This document shows positions 45,196 to 53,780 of a stretch of 64,000 nt of DNA, piece after piece. How positions within the stretch are numbered: position 1 is the stretch's first letter; each line of letters begins with the position of its first letter. The DNA is from Actinomadura xylanilytica (GTDB taxonomy: Bacteria > Actinomycetota > Actinomycetes > Streptosporangiales > Streptosporangiaceae). The stretch is taken from the NCBI RefSeq assembly GCF_030283145.1, contig NZ_JASNWE010000004.1, positions 682,001 to 746,000 on the forward strand, written 5' to 3'. The notes under the pieces were generated by a model. That model was not told the DNA's origin, made no database searches, and was given only the letters and a program-made list of their open reading frames with translations. The translations under genes and the position numbers were made by a program.

Positions 45196-45245
45196 TGTCA
45201 AGGATGCTTTACATCGGCCGCCCTGTCAAGCGTCCTTTACATAGG
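45196..45245 (-). promoter_or_regulatory. Direct-repeat operator and promoter of the XRE/membrane pair
   Basis: Two 22-bp repeats of the form TGTCAAGSRTSCTTTACATMGG start at 45196 and 45224 (28-bp period). On the minus strand they read as -35-like TTGACA boxes followed by ATGTAAAG. The inner one lies directly before the start codon. Autoregulation by the short XRE protein is the simplest reading. Confidence 0.6.
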
Positions 45246-45306
45246 CCCGGGCCGCCCGCGCGCTCCCCCGGTGCGCGCGGGCGGCCCCGGCCTGTCCCGC
45301 CTGCGG

Positions 45307-46347
45307 TCAGCCGCCCGCTTCGAACTCCGCGAACAGCCGCGAGGCGGCGGGCTGGTCCCAGGCGAGCAGGAGCGGATCGGCCCGGTCGGGGCGGCTGGGC
45401 ACCACTCCGATGCGCACGTCGTCGGCGCCCGTACGGCCCAGGCTGTCCGCCAGGGAGCGGAACCCGGCCAGGTCCAGCTTCGGCGACACCTCGATTGCCC
45501 CCGCCGCGACCTTGAGGAAGGACGCGAACCGCACCGGGTTCCGGAGCTGCTCCCGCTTCGCCTGCCCGACCAGCGCGGCCATCAGCCGCTGCTGCCGCCC
45601 GACCCGGTCCAGGTCGGACCCGTCGCTCCCCGGCAGGTGGCGCGCGCGGGCGTAGGCGAGGGCCTGCGCCCCGCCCAGCAGGAGGTGCCCGGCGTGGACG
45701 CGCAGGCCCGAGTTCCGGTCGGCCAGCGCGCGCGGCATCGTGATCTCGACGCCGCCGAGCGCGTCCACCATCCGCCGGAACCCGTCGAACTCGATCACCA
45801 TCGTCCGATCGACGCGCACCCCCGTCATCGCCTGCACGGTCTTGACCAGGCAAGACGTCCCGCCTGCCGCGTAGACCGCGCCGAGCCGGGCCGTCCCGGC
45901 CGCCCTGGGCCCGCCGCCTGCCGGATGGCCGCAGGCGGGGGCCCGCACCTTCGAGTCGCGGGGCAGGCTGACCACGCTCACCTTCGCGCGGTCGGCGGGC
46001 AGGTGCGCCAGCACCACGCTGTCCGCCCGCGCGGGCCCCGGACGCCGCGCGTCCGAGCCGACCAGCAGCAGGTTCATCGCCGTGCCCGCGCCCGCCGCGG
46101 GGTCCGCGTGCCGGGCCGGGTCCGCACCGCCCCCGGCGCTCAGCAGGACGGAGGGCACCAGGATGAGCGCGGCCGTGCCCGCCGCCACCGCCCCGAACAG
46201 GCCCCACCGTCCGGGACGCCGCGCGCCCCGGACGCGCACCGTCCCGGCCGCCGCGTCGGCGAGCCGCCGCCGCTGCCGGGCGAGCGAGGCGGGCGGCTCG
46301 TGCTCCAGTTCACCGCCGAGGTCGCGGAGCATTCCAAGGTCGTCCAT
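45307..46347 (-). CDS. LytR-CpsA-Psr (LCP) family protein coupled to a sigma factor
   Basis: The 346-residue protein begins with a cytoplasmic region (MDDLGMLRDLGGELEHEPPA then SLARQRRRL) that resembles the N terminus of the CU044_5270/anti-sigma-like proteins often found after sigma factors. One membrane helix (residues 50-70) and an extracellular LCP domain follow (NLLLVGSDARRP, VSLPRDSKV, GGVEITMPRALADRN, ALAYARARHLPGSDGSDLDRVGRQQ). LCP enzymes attach polymers to peptidoglycan. Its ribosome site GAGGAGGAG is formed by the last Glu codons of the sigma gene, two bases before the ATG. Confidence 0.85.
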   Translation of the reverse strand: MDDLGMLRDLGGELEHEPPASLARQRRRLADAAAGTVRVRGARRPGRWGLFGAVAAGTAALILVPSVLLSAGGGADPARHADPAAGAGTAMNLLLVGSDARRPGPARADSVVLAHLPADRAKVSVVSLPRDSKVRAPACGHPAGGGPRAAGTARLGAVYAAGGTSCLVKTVQAMTGVRVDRTMVIEFDGFRRMVDALGGVEITMPRALADRNSGLRVHAGHLLLGGAQALAYARARHLPGSDGSDLDRVGRQQRLMAALVGQAKREQLRNPVRFASFLKVAAGAIEVSPKLDLAGFRSLADSLGRTGADDVRIGVVPSRPDRADPLLLAWDQPAASRLFAEFEAGG

Positions 46348-46349
46348 CG

Positions 46350-46967
46350 CTACTCCTCCTCGTGCATCGGGTTGGTGTCCCCGAGCGCGGCGCGCACCTT
46401 GCGGCGCGCCCGGTTGAGCCGGGACCGGACGGTGCCGACAGGGACGCCGAGCGCCCGCGCGACCTCCTCGTAGGTCAGGTCACCCCACGCCACCAGCAGC
46501 AGGACGTCCAGGTCGCGCCGGGGCAGCCGGGCCAGCGCCGCGCTGAGCGCGGGCCGCGACGCCGTCGCGGTCACCCCGTTGGCGACCCGATCGGCCGGGC
46601 CCTCCACCGGGCCCTCGACGGGGCTGCGCCGCAGCGCCCGGTACCGCGCGCCCTCGGTGCGGTGGTGCCGGGACACCAGCTTGGTCGCGATCCCGAACAG
46701 CCAGGGCCTGGCGTCGCCCTGCGCGACGTCGTAGCGGTCCCTGCGGCTGAACGCGGCGAGGAACGTCTCGCCGACCAGGTCCTCGGCCGCCTCGGGCCCG
46801 AGCCTGCGCGAGACGTACCGGTAGAGCATTCCCGAATAGCGGTCGAACAGGGCGCCGAACGCCTCCGGGTCGTCCCGCGACCGTTCGATGAGCTCCGCGT
46901 CGCTCCCGGTGGCGGGGGCGTCGATGGAGAGCGCACCGGTGCCGGGCGCGGTCATCGCGGACACCAT
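46350..46967 (-). CDS. ECF-type RNA polymerase sigma factor
   Basis: The 205-residue protein has region 2 (AFGALFDRYSGMLYRYVSRR, LVGETFLAAFSRRDRYD, PWLFGIATKLVSRHHR) and region 4 (LPRRDLDVLLLVAWGDLTYEEVARALGVPVGTVRSRL, described as residues 150-190). The linker between them contains a repeated VEGPVEGPADR. The following LCP gene is translationally coupled and carries an anti-sigma-like N-terminal region, so it may control this factor and its envelope targets. The start could be the ATG at 46967 or at 46955. Confidence 0.88.
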   Translation of the reverse strand: MVSAMTAPGTGALSIDAPATGSDAELIERSRDDPEAFGALFDRYSGMLYRYVSRRLGPEAAEDLVGETFLAAFSRRDRYDVAQGDARPWLFGIATKLVSRHHRTEGARYRALRRSPVEGPVEGPADRVANGVTATASRPALSAALARLPRRDLDVLLLVAWGDLTYEEVARALGVPVGTVRSRLNRARRKVRAALGDTNPMHEEE

Positions 46968-47031
46968 GGCATGAAGGCTGGCCTTCCCGTGGGGGCATTG
47001 TCAGCGGTGTATCTCCACTCGTCCCCGGGAG

Positions 47032-47073
47032 GGTTCACGCGGATGGGGTTCATGCGGATGGGGTTCACGGGGG
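47032..47073. repeat. Short 15-bp tandem repeat upstream of the sigma factor gene
   Basis: Two units of GGTTCAYGCGGATGG (47032-47046 and 47047-47061) are followed by a partial third. They lie in the divergent gap between the sigma factor and the carboxypeptidase gene. A GATAGACT -10-like box near 47163 lies closer to the rightward gene. Role unknown. Confidence 0.6.
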
Positions 47074-47255
47074 TTCGCGGCGCCCGGCCCGTTCGCCGGC
47101 ACCCCGAATGAGCATTCCCGACATAAACGCTAGATCAACGATTCAGAATGAAGGGACCTTCCCGATAGACTGCGCGTCCTTCAAGGTGCACGGGGGTCAC
47201 CGGCGAGAGGCCGCACCGTCCACGCGTGGAGGCTGGAGCCGAGGAGGTCGCGCCG

Positions 47256-49370
47256 TTGAAGGACGCACAGCAGGAACCGGAGACGGCCGACCCGACCGAG
47301 CCCGCCGAGGAGCCGGCCGAGAAGTCGGAGAAGGCCGAGGTCCGGGAACCCGCCGAAGCCGGAACCGAGGACGAGGCTGAGGCCGAGGACGGAGCCGAAG
47401 CCGAGGACGGAGCTGGAACCGAGGTCGAGGACGAAGCCGAGGACGGAGCCGGAGCTGAGGCCGAGGCCGAGGAGCCGGAGAAGGCCGAGGAGCCGGAGAG
47501 GACTCCGGTGCGGACGGCCGCCGGGAAGGGGACGCCCCGCGCGGCCACCGCGGAGTTCCGCGCCGTCACACTCCCGGTCGAGCCTCCTGAAGAGGAGCCG
47601 CCTCCCCCCGCGGAAGAGCCGGACCCGTACCTGACACGGCCAGACATCTCCCTCCCCCGCCTTGAGACCCTCCCGCCCGAGCCGGAGGCCGAGCCGGAGC
47701 CGGAGGCCGAGCCGGAGCCGGAACCCGAGCCGGAACCTGTACCCGAGCCGGAACCCGCGCCCCAGGTCGACGAGACGGTGACCGAGTTTCCCGCCGAGGC
47801 GCTTCCGGAACCGGCGAAGAAGGCCGCCGGGCCGTCGGCGAACTCGTCCGGGCAGTGGACCGTCTCGTGGCAGAACGCCCCCGTACCGAGTGCCAGCCCG
47901 ACGGTGCAGGAGCCGATCCCGGCCCTGCCCCAGCCCGAGCCGCTCCCCCAGCCTGAGCCGCCCGTCCAACCCGAGCCGCTCCCCCGGCCCCAACCGCTGC
48001 CCCAGCCGCAGTCGTACGCTCAGCCCCAGCCGTATGCCCAACCGCAACCGCAACCGCAACCACAGCCGCAGGAGCGGCGGCTTCCTCCGCCGCCGCTGCC
48101 GGAGGCTCCACCGGCACCGCCCGTGGTGCCGCCGCAGTATCAGCACCCCATCGCGCCCAAGGCCGCGCCGAAGGGCAGGCGGGGACGGCGGGCGCTGATC
48201 ACGGTGATCGCCGCGCTCGTGCTCATCGCGGGCCTGGTGACGGGTCAGCTCGTGCGGACGGTGCCCGATCCTGCGCTCGACCTCACGCTGTCCTCGTCCG
48301 CCCACACCTTCACGGGGAGCCCTCCGCGGCTGCCGCTGCCGGTGCAGGGCCAGTCCGCGATCTCCGTGGACGGGCTCGGCACGATGGGCTCGTCCGGCGG
48401 TTCGTCGCCGACCCCGACGGCCAGCGTCGCCAAGGTGATGACCGCGTACGTGTTCCTGCGCGACCATCCGCTGAAGTCCGGCGAGCCCGGTCCGGTCTTC
48501 ACCGTTTCGCCCGCGGCGGCGGCCGAGATCCCGGCGCGCAGGCAGCGCGACGAGTCGCTGCTGGGGGTGACCGCGAACCAGCGGCTCACCCAGCGCAAGG
48601 CGCTCGAGGCGCTGATGCTCATCTCGGCGAACGACGTCGCGCACGAACTGGCCCGCTGGGACTCGGGCGGCGACCAGGCGTTTGTGCAGAAGATGAACGA
48701 CGCCGCGCGGTCGCTCGGCATGACCGGCACGACCTACACCGATCCGAGCGGGTACGACTCGGGCACCGTGAGCACCGCGGCCGACCAGGTCAAGCTGCTG
48801 AGCGCGGCGATCAAGACCGCCTCGTTCGGCGAGATCGTGAACAACCGCGCCTACGTTCCGAGCGACGGCGGCCCGGCGCGTCCCGGCGGCAACGCCCTGC
48901 TCGGCCAGTACGGCGTGATCGGCGGGAAGACCGGCTACACCGACGCGGCGGGCGGCAACTACGTCTTCGCCGCCCGCAAGCGGGTCGCGGGCGTCACGAC
49001 GCTGGTCGTGGGCGCGGTGATGGGGCAGCGCTCGACCAGCGCCATGGCGGCCATCACGGTGGGGGCGCGTCTGGTCGCCGCCGCCGAGAACGCGCTGACC
49101 GCCGCCGAGCTGGCGCCCGCGGGCGCGCGCGTGGCGGTGGTCGACGACGGGCTCGGCGGCCGGACGCCGCTGCGCGCCGCGTCCCCGGTCACCGTGGTCG
49201 GCTGGGCGGGGCTCACCGTCCCGGTCGGCGTCACGGACGACCCGCCGCACGAGGCCGGCAAGGGCGAGAAGGTCGGCGCGGTGACCGCCGGAGCGGCCCG
49301 TATCCCCCTCACCCTGGACGCCGATCTCGGCGCGCCGTCCCTGCTGCACCGCCTCATCCGCCTCGGCTGA
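47256..49370 (+). CDS. D-alanyl-D-alanine carboxypeptidase (S11) with long acidic and Pro-rich cytoplasmic region
   Basis: About 310 N-terminal residues are low complexity: first an acidic Glu/Ala/Asp-rich section, then Pro-Glu repeats, then Pro-Gln repeats. A transmembrane helix (residues 313-333) and an extracytoplasmic S11 peptidase follow, with Ser390 in SVAK, the SAN motif (Ser457) and KTG (Lys558). It trims the last D-Ala of peptidoglycan stem peptides. The disordered cytoplasmic region could interact with divisome or polar-growth proteins. I prefer the TTG at 47256, eight bases after GAGGAGG, to the GTG at 47226, which lacks a ribosome site. Confidence 0.87.
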   Translation: MKDAQQEPETADPTEPAEEPAEKSEKAEVREPAEAGTEDEAEAEDGAEAEDGAGTEVEDEAEDGAGAEAEAEEPEKAEEPERTPVRTAAGKGTPRAATAEFRAVTLPVEPPEEEPPPPAEEPDPYLTRPDISLPRLETLPPEPEAEPEPEAEPEPEPEPEPVPEPEPAPQVDETVTEFPAEALPEPAKKAAGPSANSSGQWTVSWQNAPVPSASPTVQEPIPALPQPEPLPQPEPPVQPEPLPRPQPLPQPQSYAQPQPYAQPQPQPQPQPQERRLPPPPLPEAPPAPPVVPPQYQHPIAPKAAPKGRRGRRALITVIAALVLIAGLVTGQLVRTVPDPALDLTLSSSAHTFTGSPPRLPLPVQGQSAISVDGLGTMGSSGGSSPTPTASVAKVMTAYVFLRDHPLKSGEPGPVFTVSPAAAAEIPARRQRDESLLGVTANQRLTQRKALEALMLISANDVAHELARWDSGGDQAFVQKMNDAARSLGMTGTTYTDPSGYDSGTVSTAADQVKLLSAAIKTASFGEIVNNRAYVPSDGGPARPGGNALLGQYGVIGGKTGYTDAAGGNYVFAARKRVAGVTTLVVGAVMGQRSTSAMAAITVGARLVAAAENALTAAELAPAGARVAVVDDGLGGRTPLRAASPVTVVGWAGLTVPVGVTDDPPHEAGKGEKVGAVTAGAARIPLTLDADLGAPSLLHRLIRLG

Positions 49371-49386
49371 GCCGCCCGCGCCTCCG

Positions 49387-49410
49387 CCGGGCCGCCCGCG
49401 GGCGGCCCGG
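49387..49410. terminator. 24-bp GC palindrome between convergent genes
   Basis: The 24 bases form a perfect palindrome with half-site CCGGGCCGCCCG. It lies between the stops of the carboxypeptidase and the decarboxylase genes, so it can form the same hairpin in both transcripts. No T tract follows; a bidirectional terminator is the likely role. Confidence 0.6.
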
Positions 49411-49415
49411 GGCGG

Positions 49416-50870
49416 CTACAGGTGGCCGGAGTACAGGACGGACAAGAAGCGGATCAGCAGGGCCTCGCGGAGGTCGGGGGGCAGGGCGTTCAGGACGGCG
49501 TTCACCATCGCCATCTCCGGCCCGCCGGCACCGTTCAGGTCGACCCCGACGGTGCCGAGGAGCCCGGCGAACCCGGCGTCGTCGAGGCTGTCGAGATCGA
49601 GGCCCGCGAGGGCGTCCACCAGGCCGTCCGGGACACCCGCCGGGCCGGCGGCGCGGGCGGCGGCGGCCGAGTCGGCGAGCGCGGCCAGCAGCGCGTCGAC
49701 CCCGGCGAGGCTCACCCCGGTCAGGGTGAAGTGCAGGTTGGCCGGGCTGCCCTGGAACGAGAGCTGGGGCTGAAAGAACCAGCCGCGCGATCGGGCCTCG
49801 CCCGCGACGACGAAGACGTCCAGCTCGGGATCGGCCGAGGCCACCGCGACCAGCGGGGCGCCCGGCTCGCCGAGGACGCGCAGGCCGGGGATCCGCGCGA
49901 CGCCGGCGATGAGCCGCTCGGCCGCGCGCATCGCCTCGGCGGCCAGGTCGCGGTAGCCGTTCGCGCCGACGGCGTTCAGCGTCGCCCAGGCGGCGCCGAG
50001 CGGGCCCGCGCTCCGGCTGCTCTGCACGGTCGCGTTGATGACGGTGTAGCCGGGCCAGGCGGCCGAGGCGAAGTAGGCGTGCCGGCGGAGCGCCTCGTCG
50101 GCGAACAGCACCACCGACGCGCCCTTCGGCGCGTACCCGTACTTGTGCAGGTCGCAGGAGAGCGAGGTCACCCCGGGCACCGACAGGTCGAACGGCGGGA
50201 CGGGCCGTCCGCCCTCGCGCAGCCAGGGCAGCACCCAGCCGCCGACGCAGGCGTCCACGTGGCACAGGACGCCCGCCTCGGCGGCGAGCGCCGCGATCTC
50301 CGCGACCGGGTCGAGGACCCCCTGCGGGTAGGACGGCGCGGACGCCACGACCAGCACCGTCCGGGGGGTCAGCGCCGTGCGGGTCGCGGCGGGGTCGGCG
50401 CGGAACGTCGCCGGGTCGACCGGCACCGCGACGACCTCCATCCCCAGGTAGTGCGCGGCCTTGTGGAACGCGGGGTGCGCGGTGGCGGGCAGCACCAGCT
50501 GCGGGCGTCCCTCGACGGGACGGGCGTCGCGGGCGGCCTTCACCGCGAGCATGATCGACTCGGTGCCGCCGCTGGTGAAGATCCCGGGCGTGTCCGCGCC
50601 GCCGCCGAGCCGCCCGGCGACCGCGCCGACCACCTGCCGCTCCAGCGCGACGATGCTCGGGAACGCGGTCGGGTCCAGGCAGTTGACCTCCAGCATCTCC
50701 AGGTAGGCGCGGGCGGCGACGTCGTGCACCTCGGCGCGTCCGGTGTCGTAGACGTAGGCGGTGACCTGCCCGCCGCGCACGGGCAGGTCGGCGGTGCGGT
50801 ACCGGGCGAGTTCGGCGAGCAGCTCCCCGGCCGGGCGGGAGGTTTCGGGGAGGGACGGTTCAGACGGCAT
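49416..50870 (-). CDS. PLP-dependent decarboxylase/sphingosine-phosphate-lyase-like enzyme
   Basis: This 484-residue fold-type I PLP enzyme has TSGGTESIMLAVKAARD (PLP phosphate site), CHVDACVGGWVLPW, and Schiff-base Lys243 in LSCDLHKYGYAPKGAS, the order typical of group II decarboxylases and sphingosine-1-phosphate lyase. About 90 extra C-terminal residues (AMVNAVLNALPPDLREALL) form a small helical domain. Possible reactions are C-C cleavage of a phosphorylated amino alcohol or amino-acid decarboxylation. The start overlaps the end of the MFS gene by 11 bp, making a TetR-MFS-PLP operon. Confidence 0.83.
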   Translation of the reverse strand: MPSEPSLPETSRPAGELLAELARYRTADLPVRGGQVTAYVYDTGRAEVHDVAARAYLEMLEVNCLDPTAFPSIVALERQVVGAVAGRLGGGADTPGIFTSGGTESIMLAVKAARDARPVEGRPQLVLPATAHPAFHKAAHYLGMEVVAVPVDPATFRADPAATRTALTPRTVLVVASAPSYPQGVLDPVAEIAALAAEAGVLCHVDACVGGWVLPWLREGGRPVPPFDLSVPGVTSLSCDLHKYGYAPKGASVVLFADEALRRHAYFASAAWPGYTVINATVQSSRSAGPLGAAWATLNAVGANGYRDLAAEAMRAAERLIAGVARIPGLRVLGEPGAPLVAVASADPELDVFVVAGEARSRGWFFQPQLSFQGSPANLHFTLTGVSLAGVDALLAALADSAAAARAAGPAGVPDGLVDALAGLDLDSLDDAGFAGLLGTVGVDLNGAGGPEMAMVNAVLNALPPDLREALLIRFLSVLYSGHL

Positions 50871-52308
50871 GGCGGTGGGTGTCTCCGGTACGTCGGTGGG
50901 CGGCGGCCAGCCGGCGGTAGGCCAGCAGCATCGGGACGCTGAGCGCGAGCAGCAGCGCCGGCAGGAGGGTGAACCCGGCGGTGAGCCCGGTCAGCGCGGA
51001 CCCGGACTGGTCGGCGGGGGCGTCGAAGCCCGCGGACTTGAACGAGGTCACGGCGAGGATCAGCGCGAACGCGCCGGGGCCGAGGGCGAGCGCACCGGTC
51101 TCGGCCGCCGTCCACAGCCCGGTGAACGCGCCCGACTGGGCGTGCCCGGTGCGGCTGGTGTCGGCGTGCACGGTCTCGGGGAGCAGCGTCAGCGGGAACA
51201 GTTGCGCCGCGGCGTAGCAGCCGCCCACGAGCACGGTCAGCCCGAGCACGGCGCCGGTGGATCCGGCGGAGACGGCCGGGTAGAGGGCGGCGGCCGTCAG
51301 GGCGAACGCGATGAGCGCCGCCGTGTAGCAGGGCACCGGCCCGTACCTGCGGGCCAGCAGCCGCCACAGCGGGACGGCGACGGCGCTCGGCCCGACCATG
51401 CAGACGAACATCAGCGAGGTCAGCCCGTAGTCGCCGAGCCGGTAGGTCGCCGCGTACGGGGCGCCCGCCAGCATCACCGCCACCGCGAGCGTCTGCGCGA
51501 CGTACGCGCCGAGCAGGGCGAAGAACGGCCGGTTGCCACGCGCGGTGCGCAGCGCGTCGACCAGGCGGAGCGGGCGCGGCCCCGGGCTGGACGGGACCCA
51601 GCGGGTGGACAGGGCGCTGGCCAGCATCGCGGCGCCCATGAGCAGCCCGATCACCGCGCCCATCAGCGCGTACCCGCCGCGGCCTCCGCCGGCGCCGTCC
51701 GCCACCGCGGGCGCGAGGCCGCCGGCGAGCAGGATGCCCGCGGTCAGGCACACCACCCGCCAGGCCATCGCGCGGCCCCGCTGCGCGGGCAGCGGCGAGA
51801 TCTCGGCGGGCAGCGCCACGTAGGGCACCTGGAAGCAGGCGAACGCGCTGGCCGCCAGCAGGAACGCCAGGCCGACCCAGACGGCGGCGAATCCCGGGGA
51901 GTCGACCGGCACGGCGAACATCGCGGCGAACAGCACCGGCAGCGCGACCGCGCCGGTCAGCAGCAGCCGGGTGCGCCGCCCCGTCCGCACGGCCTCGCGG
52001 TCGCTCGCGGCGCCGACGACCGGGTTGAGCACCACGTCCCACGCCTTCGGCACCACCAGCACGAACCCGGCGATCACGGCGGACACACCGAGCACGTCGG
52101 TCAGGTAGTAGAGCAGCAGCAGTCCGGGGACGGCATTGAACACGCCGGTGCCGACCGACCCGACCCCGTACCCGAGCAGCCGCCCCCGCCCCAGCACACC
52201 CCCGTCCACCACGCCGCCTTCCACCGCGCCGCCCGTCCGCACGCCGCCCTCCGCCGCGCCACCCGCCCGCACGCCGTTCCCCCGCGCGTCTTCCTCCGAG
52301 GCGGTCAT
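50860..52308 (-). CDS. MFS transporter, GPH/MFS_2 type
   Basis: The 482-residue protein has 12 predicted helices. The first loop reads VPKAWDVVLNPVVGAASDR, the GPH-family signature (D-x-x-x-D/N-P...G-x-x-S-D), indicating a cation-coupled symporter for glycosides, pentoses or related organic solutes. The 35-residue N-terminal tail has Gly/Val repeats (GGAAEGGVRTGGAVEGGVV). It lies between its probable repressor (ATGA overlap with the TetR stop) and the PLP enzyme, and may import that enzyme's substrate. Confidence 0.86.
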   Translation of the reverse strand: MTASEEDARGNGVRAGGAAEGGVRTGGAVEGGVVDGGVLGRGRLLGYGVGSVGTGVFNAVPGLLLLYYLTDVLGVSAVIAGFVLVVPKAWDVVLNPVVGAASDREAVRTGRRTRLLLTGAVALPVLFAAMFAVPVDSPGFAAVWVGLAFLLAASAFACFQVPYVALPAEISPLPAQRGRAMAWRVVCLTAGILLAGGLAPAVADGAGGGRGGYALMGAVIGLLMGAAMLASALSTRWVPSSPGPRPLRLVDALRTARGNRPFFALLGAYVAQTLAVAVMLAGAPYAATYRLGDYGLTSLMFVCMVGPSAVAVPLWRLLARRYGPVPCYTAALIAFALTAAALYPAVSAGSTGAVLGLTVLVGGCYAAAQLFPLTLLPETVHADTSRTGHAQSGAFTGLWTAAETGALALGPGAFALILAVTSFKSAGFDAPADQSGSALTGLTAGFTLLPALLLALSVPMLLAYRRLAAAHRRTGDTHRHAV

Positions 52309-52907
52309 CCCTCGACTCCCGGCAGCCGCAGCGATCCGGCGACCAGCCGGTGCAGATGCGCGCGGAACCGGGCGAGCTCGCGCGGATCGCGCAGCCCGCG
52401 GCGCCGTCCGTCGTCGTCGAGGACGCCTCCGCGGCAGAACCCGTGCGTGCACCAGACGACGGTGTAGGCCGTGTACTCCACGTCCACCCCGGGGCCGACG
52501 ACCGTGCGGACGGCGCCCGCGACCATCTCCATCAGCGGCTTGGCGTAGAGGCCCTCCAAGTGCGCGACGTCGGCGGCGTCCGAGAGCCAGCGGTGCATCC
52601 ACAGCGCGGGGACCTCGGGGTGCTCGACGCAGAAGTCGAGGTAGCGGTCGAGGATGAGCAGCACCCCGGCCGCGTCCGGGGTGCTCTCGGCGACCGCCGA
52701 TTCGAGCGCGTCCCGCTCCAGCCGGTGCGCCTGCTCCATCACCGCGAGGTAGAGGTCGCGCTTGCCCCCGACGTGGTAGGCGACGGTGGCGATGTTGAGC
52801 CCGGCCGCCTCGGCGATCAGGCGGGTGGACGTGCCGTCGTAGCCGAGCGCGGCGAACAGCCTGGTGGCGGCGCCGAGGATGCGCTCACGGCCGGATTCGC
52901 TGGTCAT
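52305..52907 (-). CDS. TetR-family transcriptional regulator
   Basis: This 200-residue repressor has the TetR helix-turn-helix (RILGAATRLFAALGYDGTS, STRLIAEAAGLNIATVAYHVGGKRDLY, residues 6-50) and a ligand-binding C-terminal half with PEVPALWMHRWLSDAADVAHLEG. It is the first gene of the MFS/PLP-enzyme operon and probably controls it in response to the transported compound. I take the ATG at 52907 because the helix-turn-helix begins right after it; the ATG at 52943 would add 12 residues. Confidence 0.87.
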   Translation of the reverse strand: MTSESGRERILGAATRLFAALGYDGTSTRLIAEAAGLNIATVAYHVGGKRDLYLAVMEQAHRLERDALESAVAESTPDAAGVLLILDRYLDFCVEHPEVPALWMHRWLSDAADVAHLEGLYAKPLMEMVAGAVRTVVGPGVDVEYTAYTVVWCTHGFCRGGVLDDDGRRRGLRDPRELARFRAHLHRLVAGSLRLPGVEG

Positions 52908-52939
52908 CCGCCCACGGTAGGCACCGACCCGGGCGCCGG

Positions 52940-53667
52940 TCAATCACTTGATGGAGACTCCTGCGACGTGCCCGGCCAGACCGTCAGCACCATCTCCATC
53001 TCCAGCCGGGACTCCGGCCGGCATGTGCTCGGCGCAGCGGATCAGCCGCTCGGACGGGAGGATCCCGCGGCGGGCCAGCGGCAGCGCCTCGCGGGCCCAG
53101 CGCAGCGACCGCGCCGTGTCCTCGGTCCGGACCGTCGGGCCCATCGCCGCCCCCCAGTCGCGCAGGGCCGGGTCGAGCAGCCGGCGGCGCCGGTGCTCCA
53201 GCTCGCCCGCCTCCTGCGCGCGCCTTGGTGTAGCCCTCGGGGGCCGCGCGGGCGATCTCGTCGAGGAAGGCGAAGATGGCCTCGGCGATGCTGGCCAGGG
53301 TACGGCGCGAGACGTTGGTCTGCTCGGACTCGGCGGCCAGCCGGCGCCAGGCGACCCGGGCGCCGAGCCGCAGCAAGGTCTGGAGCACGTCGAGGCTGCG
53401 GCCCTCCCAGGCCTCGGCCCGGCCGATCTCCCGGTAGACCCCGGCGACCGCCTCCCAGGACGACTCGGGGGTGCCGATGAGGTCGACGAACTGCTGGAGC
53501 GCGCCCTCCACGGCCAGCCGCACCAGCCGCGCGTACTCCCCGTCGTGCGGACGCGAGTACTCGGGGATGCCGGCCAGGATCTCGTCGATCATCTCCTCGG
53601 CCAGCGTGTCCAGGTGGGGCCGGAACAGCTCGGACAGTTCGCACGGAACGCCGACCCAGGGCTTCAA
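52940..53667 (-). pseudogene. Eroded PucR/CdaR-type regulator
   Basis: A TTG start (53667) with AAGGGCGGG upstream opens the usual N-terminal domain (FRPHLDTLAEEMIDEILAGI onward, to APEGYTKA). A two-base gain near 53220 shifts the frame; the next frame continues correctly with AQEAGELEHRRRRLLD. It then jumps, with about 80 residues missing, to GPTVRTEDTARSLRWAREAL and IRCAEHM, and jumps again into a third frame ending PESRLEMEMVL, the normal C-terminal end. The helix-turn-helix is lost. At least one frameshift and two internal deletions mark it as a dead gene. Confidence 0.8.
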
Positions 53668-53680
53668 TGAGAGCCCGCCC

Positions 53681-53698
53681 TTGTCACCGCATTGACAA
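53681..53698. promoter_or_regulatory. Inverted repeat upstream of the eroded regulator
   Basis: TTGTCA-CCGCAT-TGACAA is a perfect 6-bp inverted repeat placed 14 bp before the TTG start of the pseudogene. It could be the former autoregulatory operator or a -35 element read from either side. Confidence 0.45.
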
Positions 53699-53780
53699 AG
53701 GGACTCCCCTGACCGCCCGGCCGACCGGGCCCTCCGGAGGACCGCCTCTCGGGTCTCCTCCACGCGTCGCCGGGCGTCCG

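Noticed and set aside
47226-47255. GTG start for the carboxypeptidase at 47226
   Set aside because: It has no properly spaced ribosome site, while TTG at 47256 lies eight bases after GAGGAGG. It remains a possible alternative.
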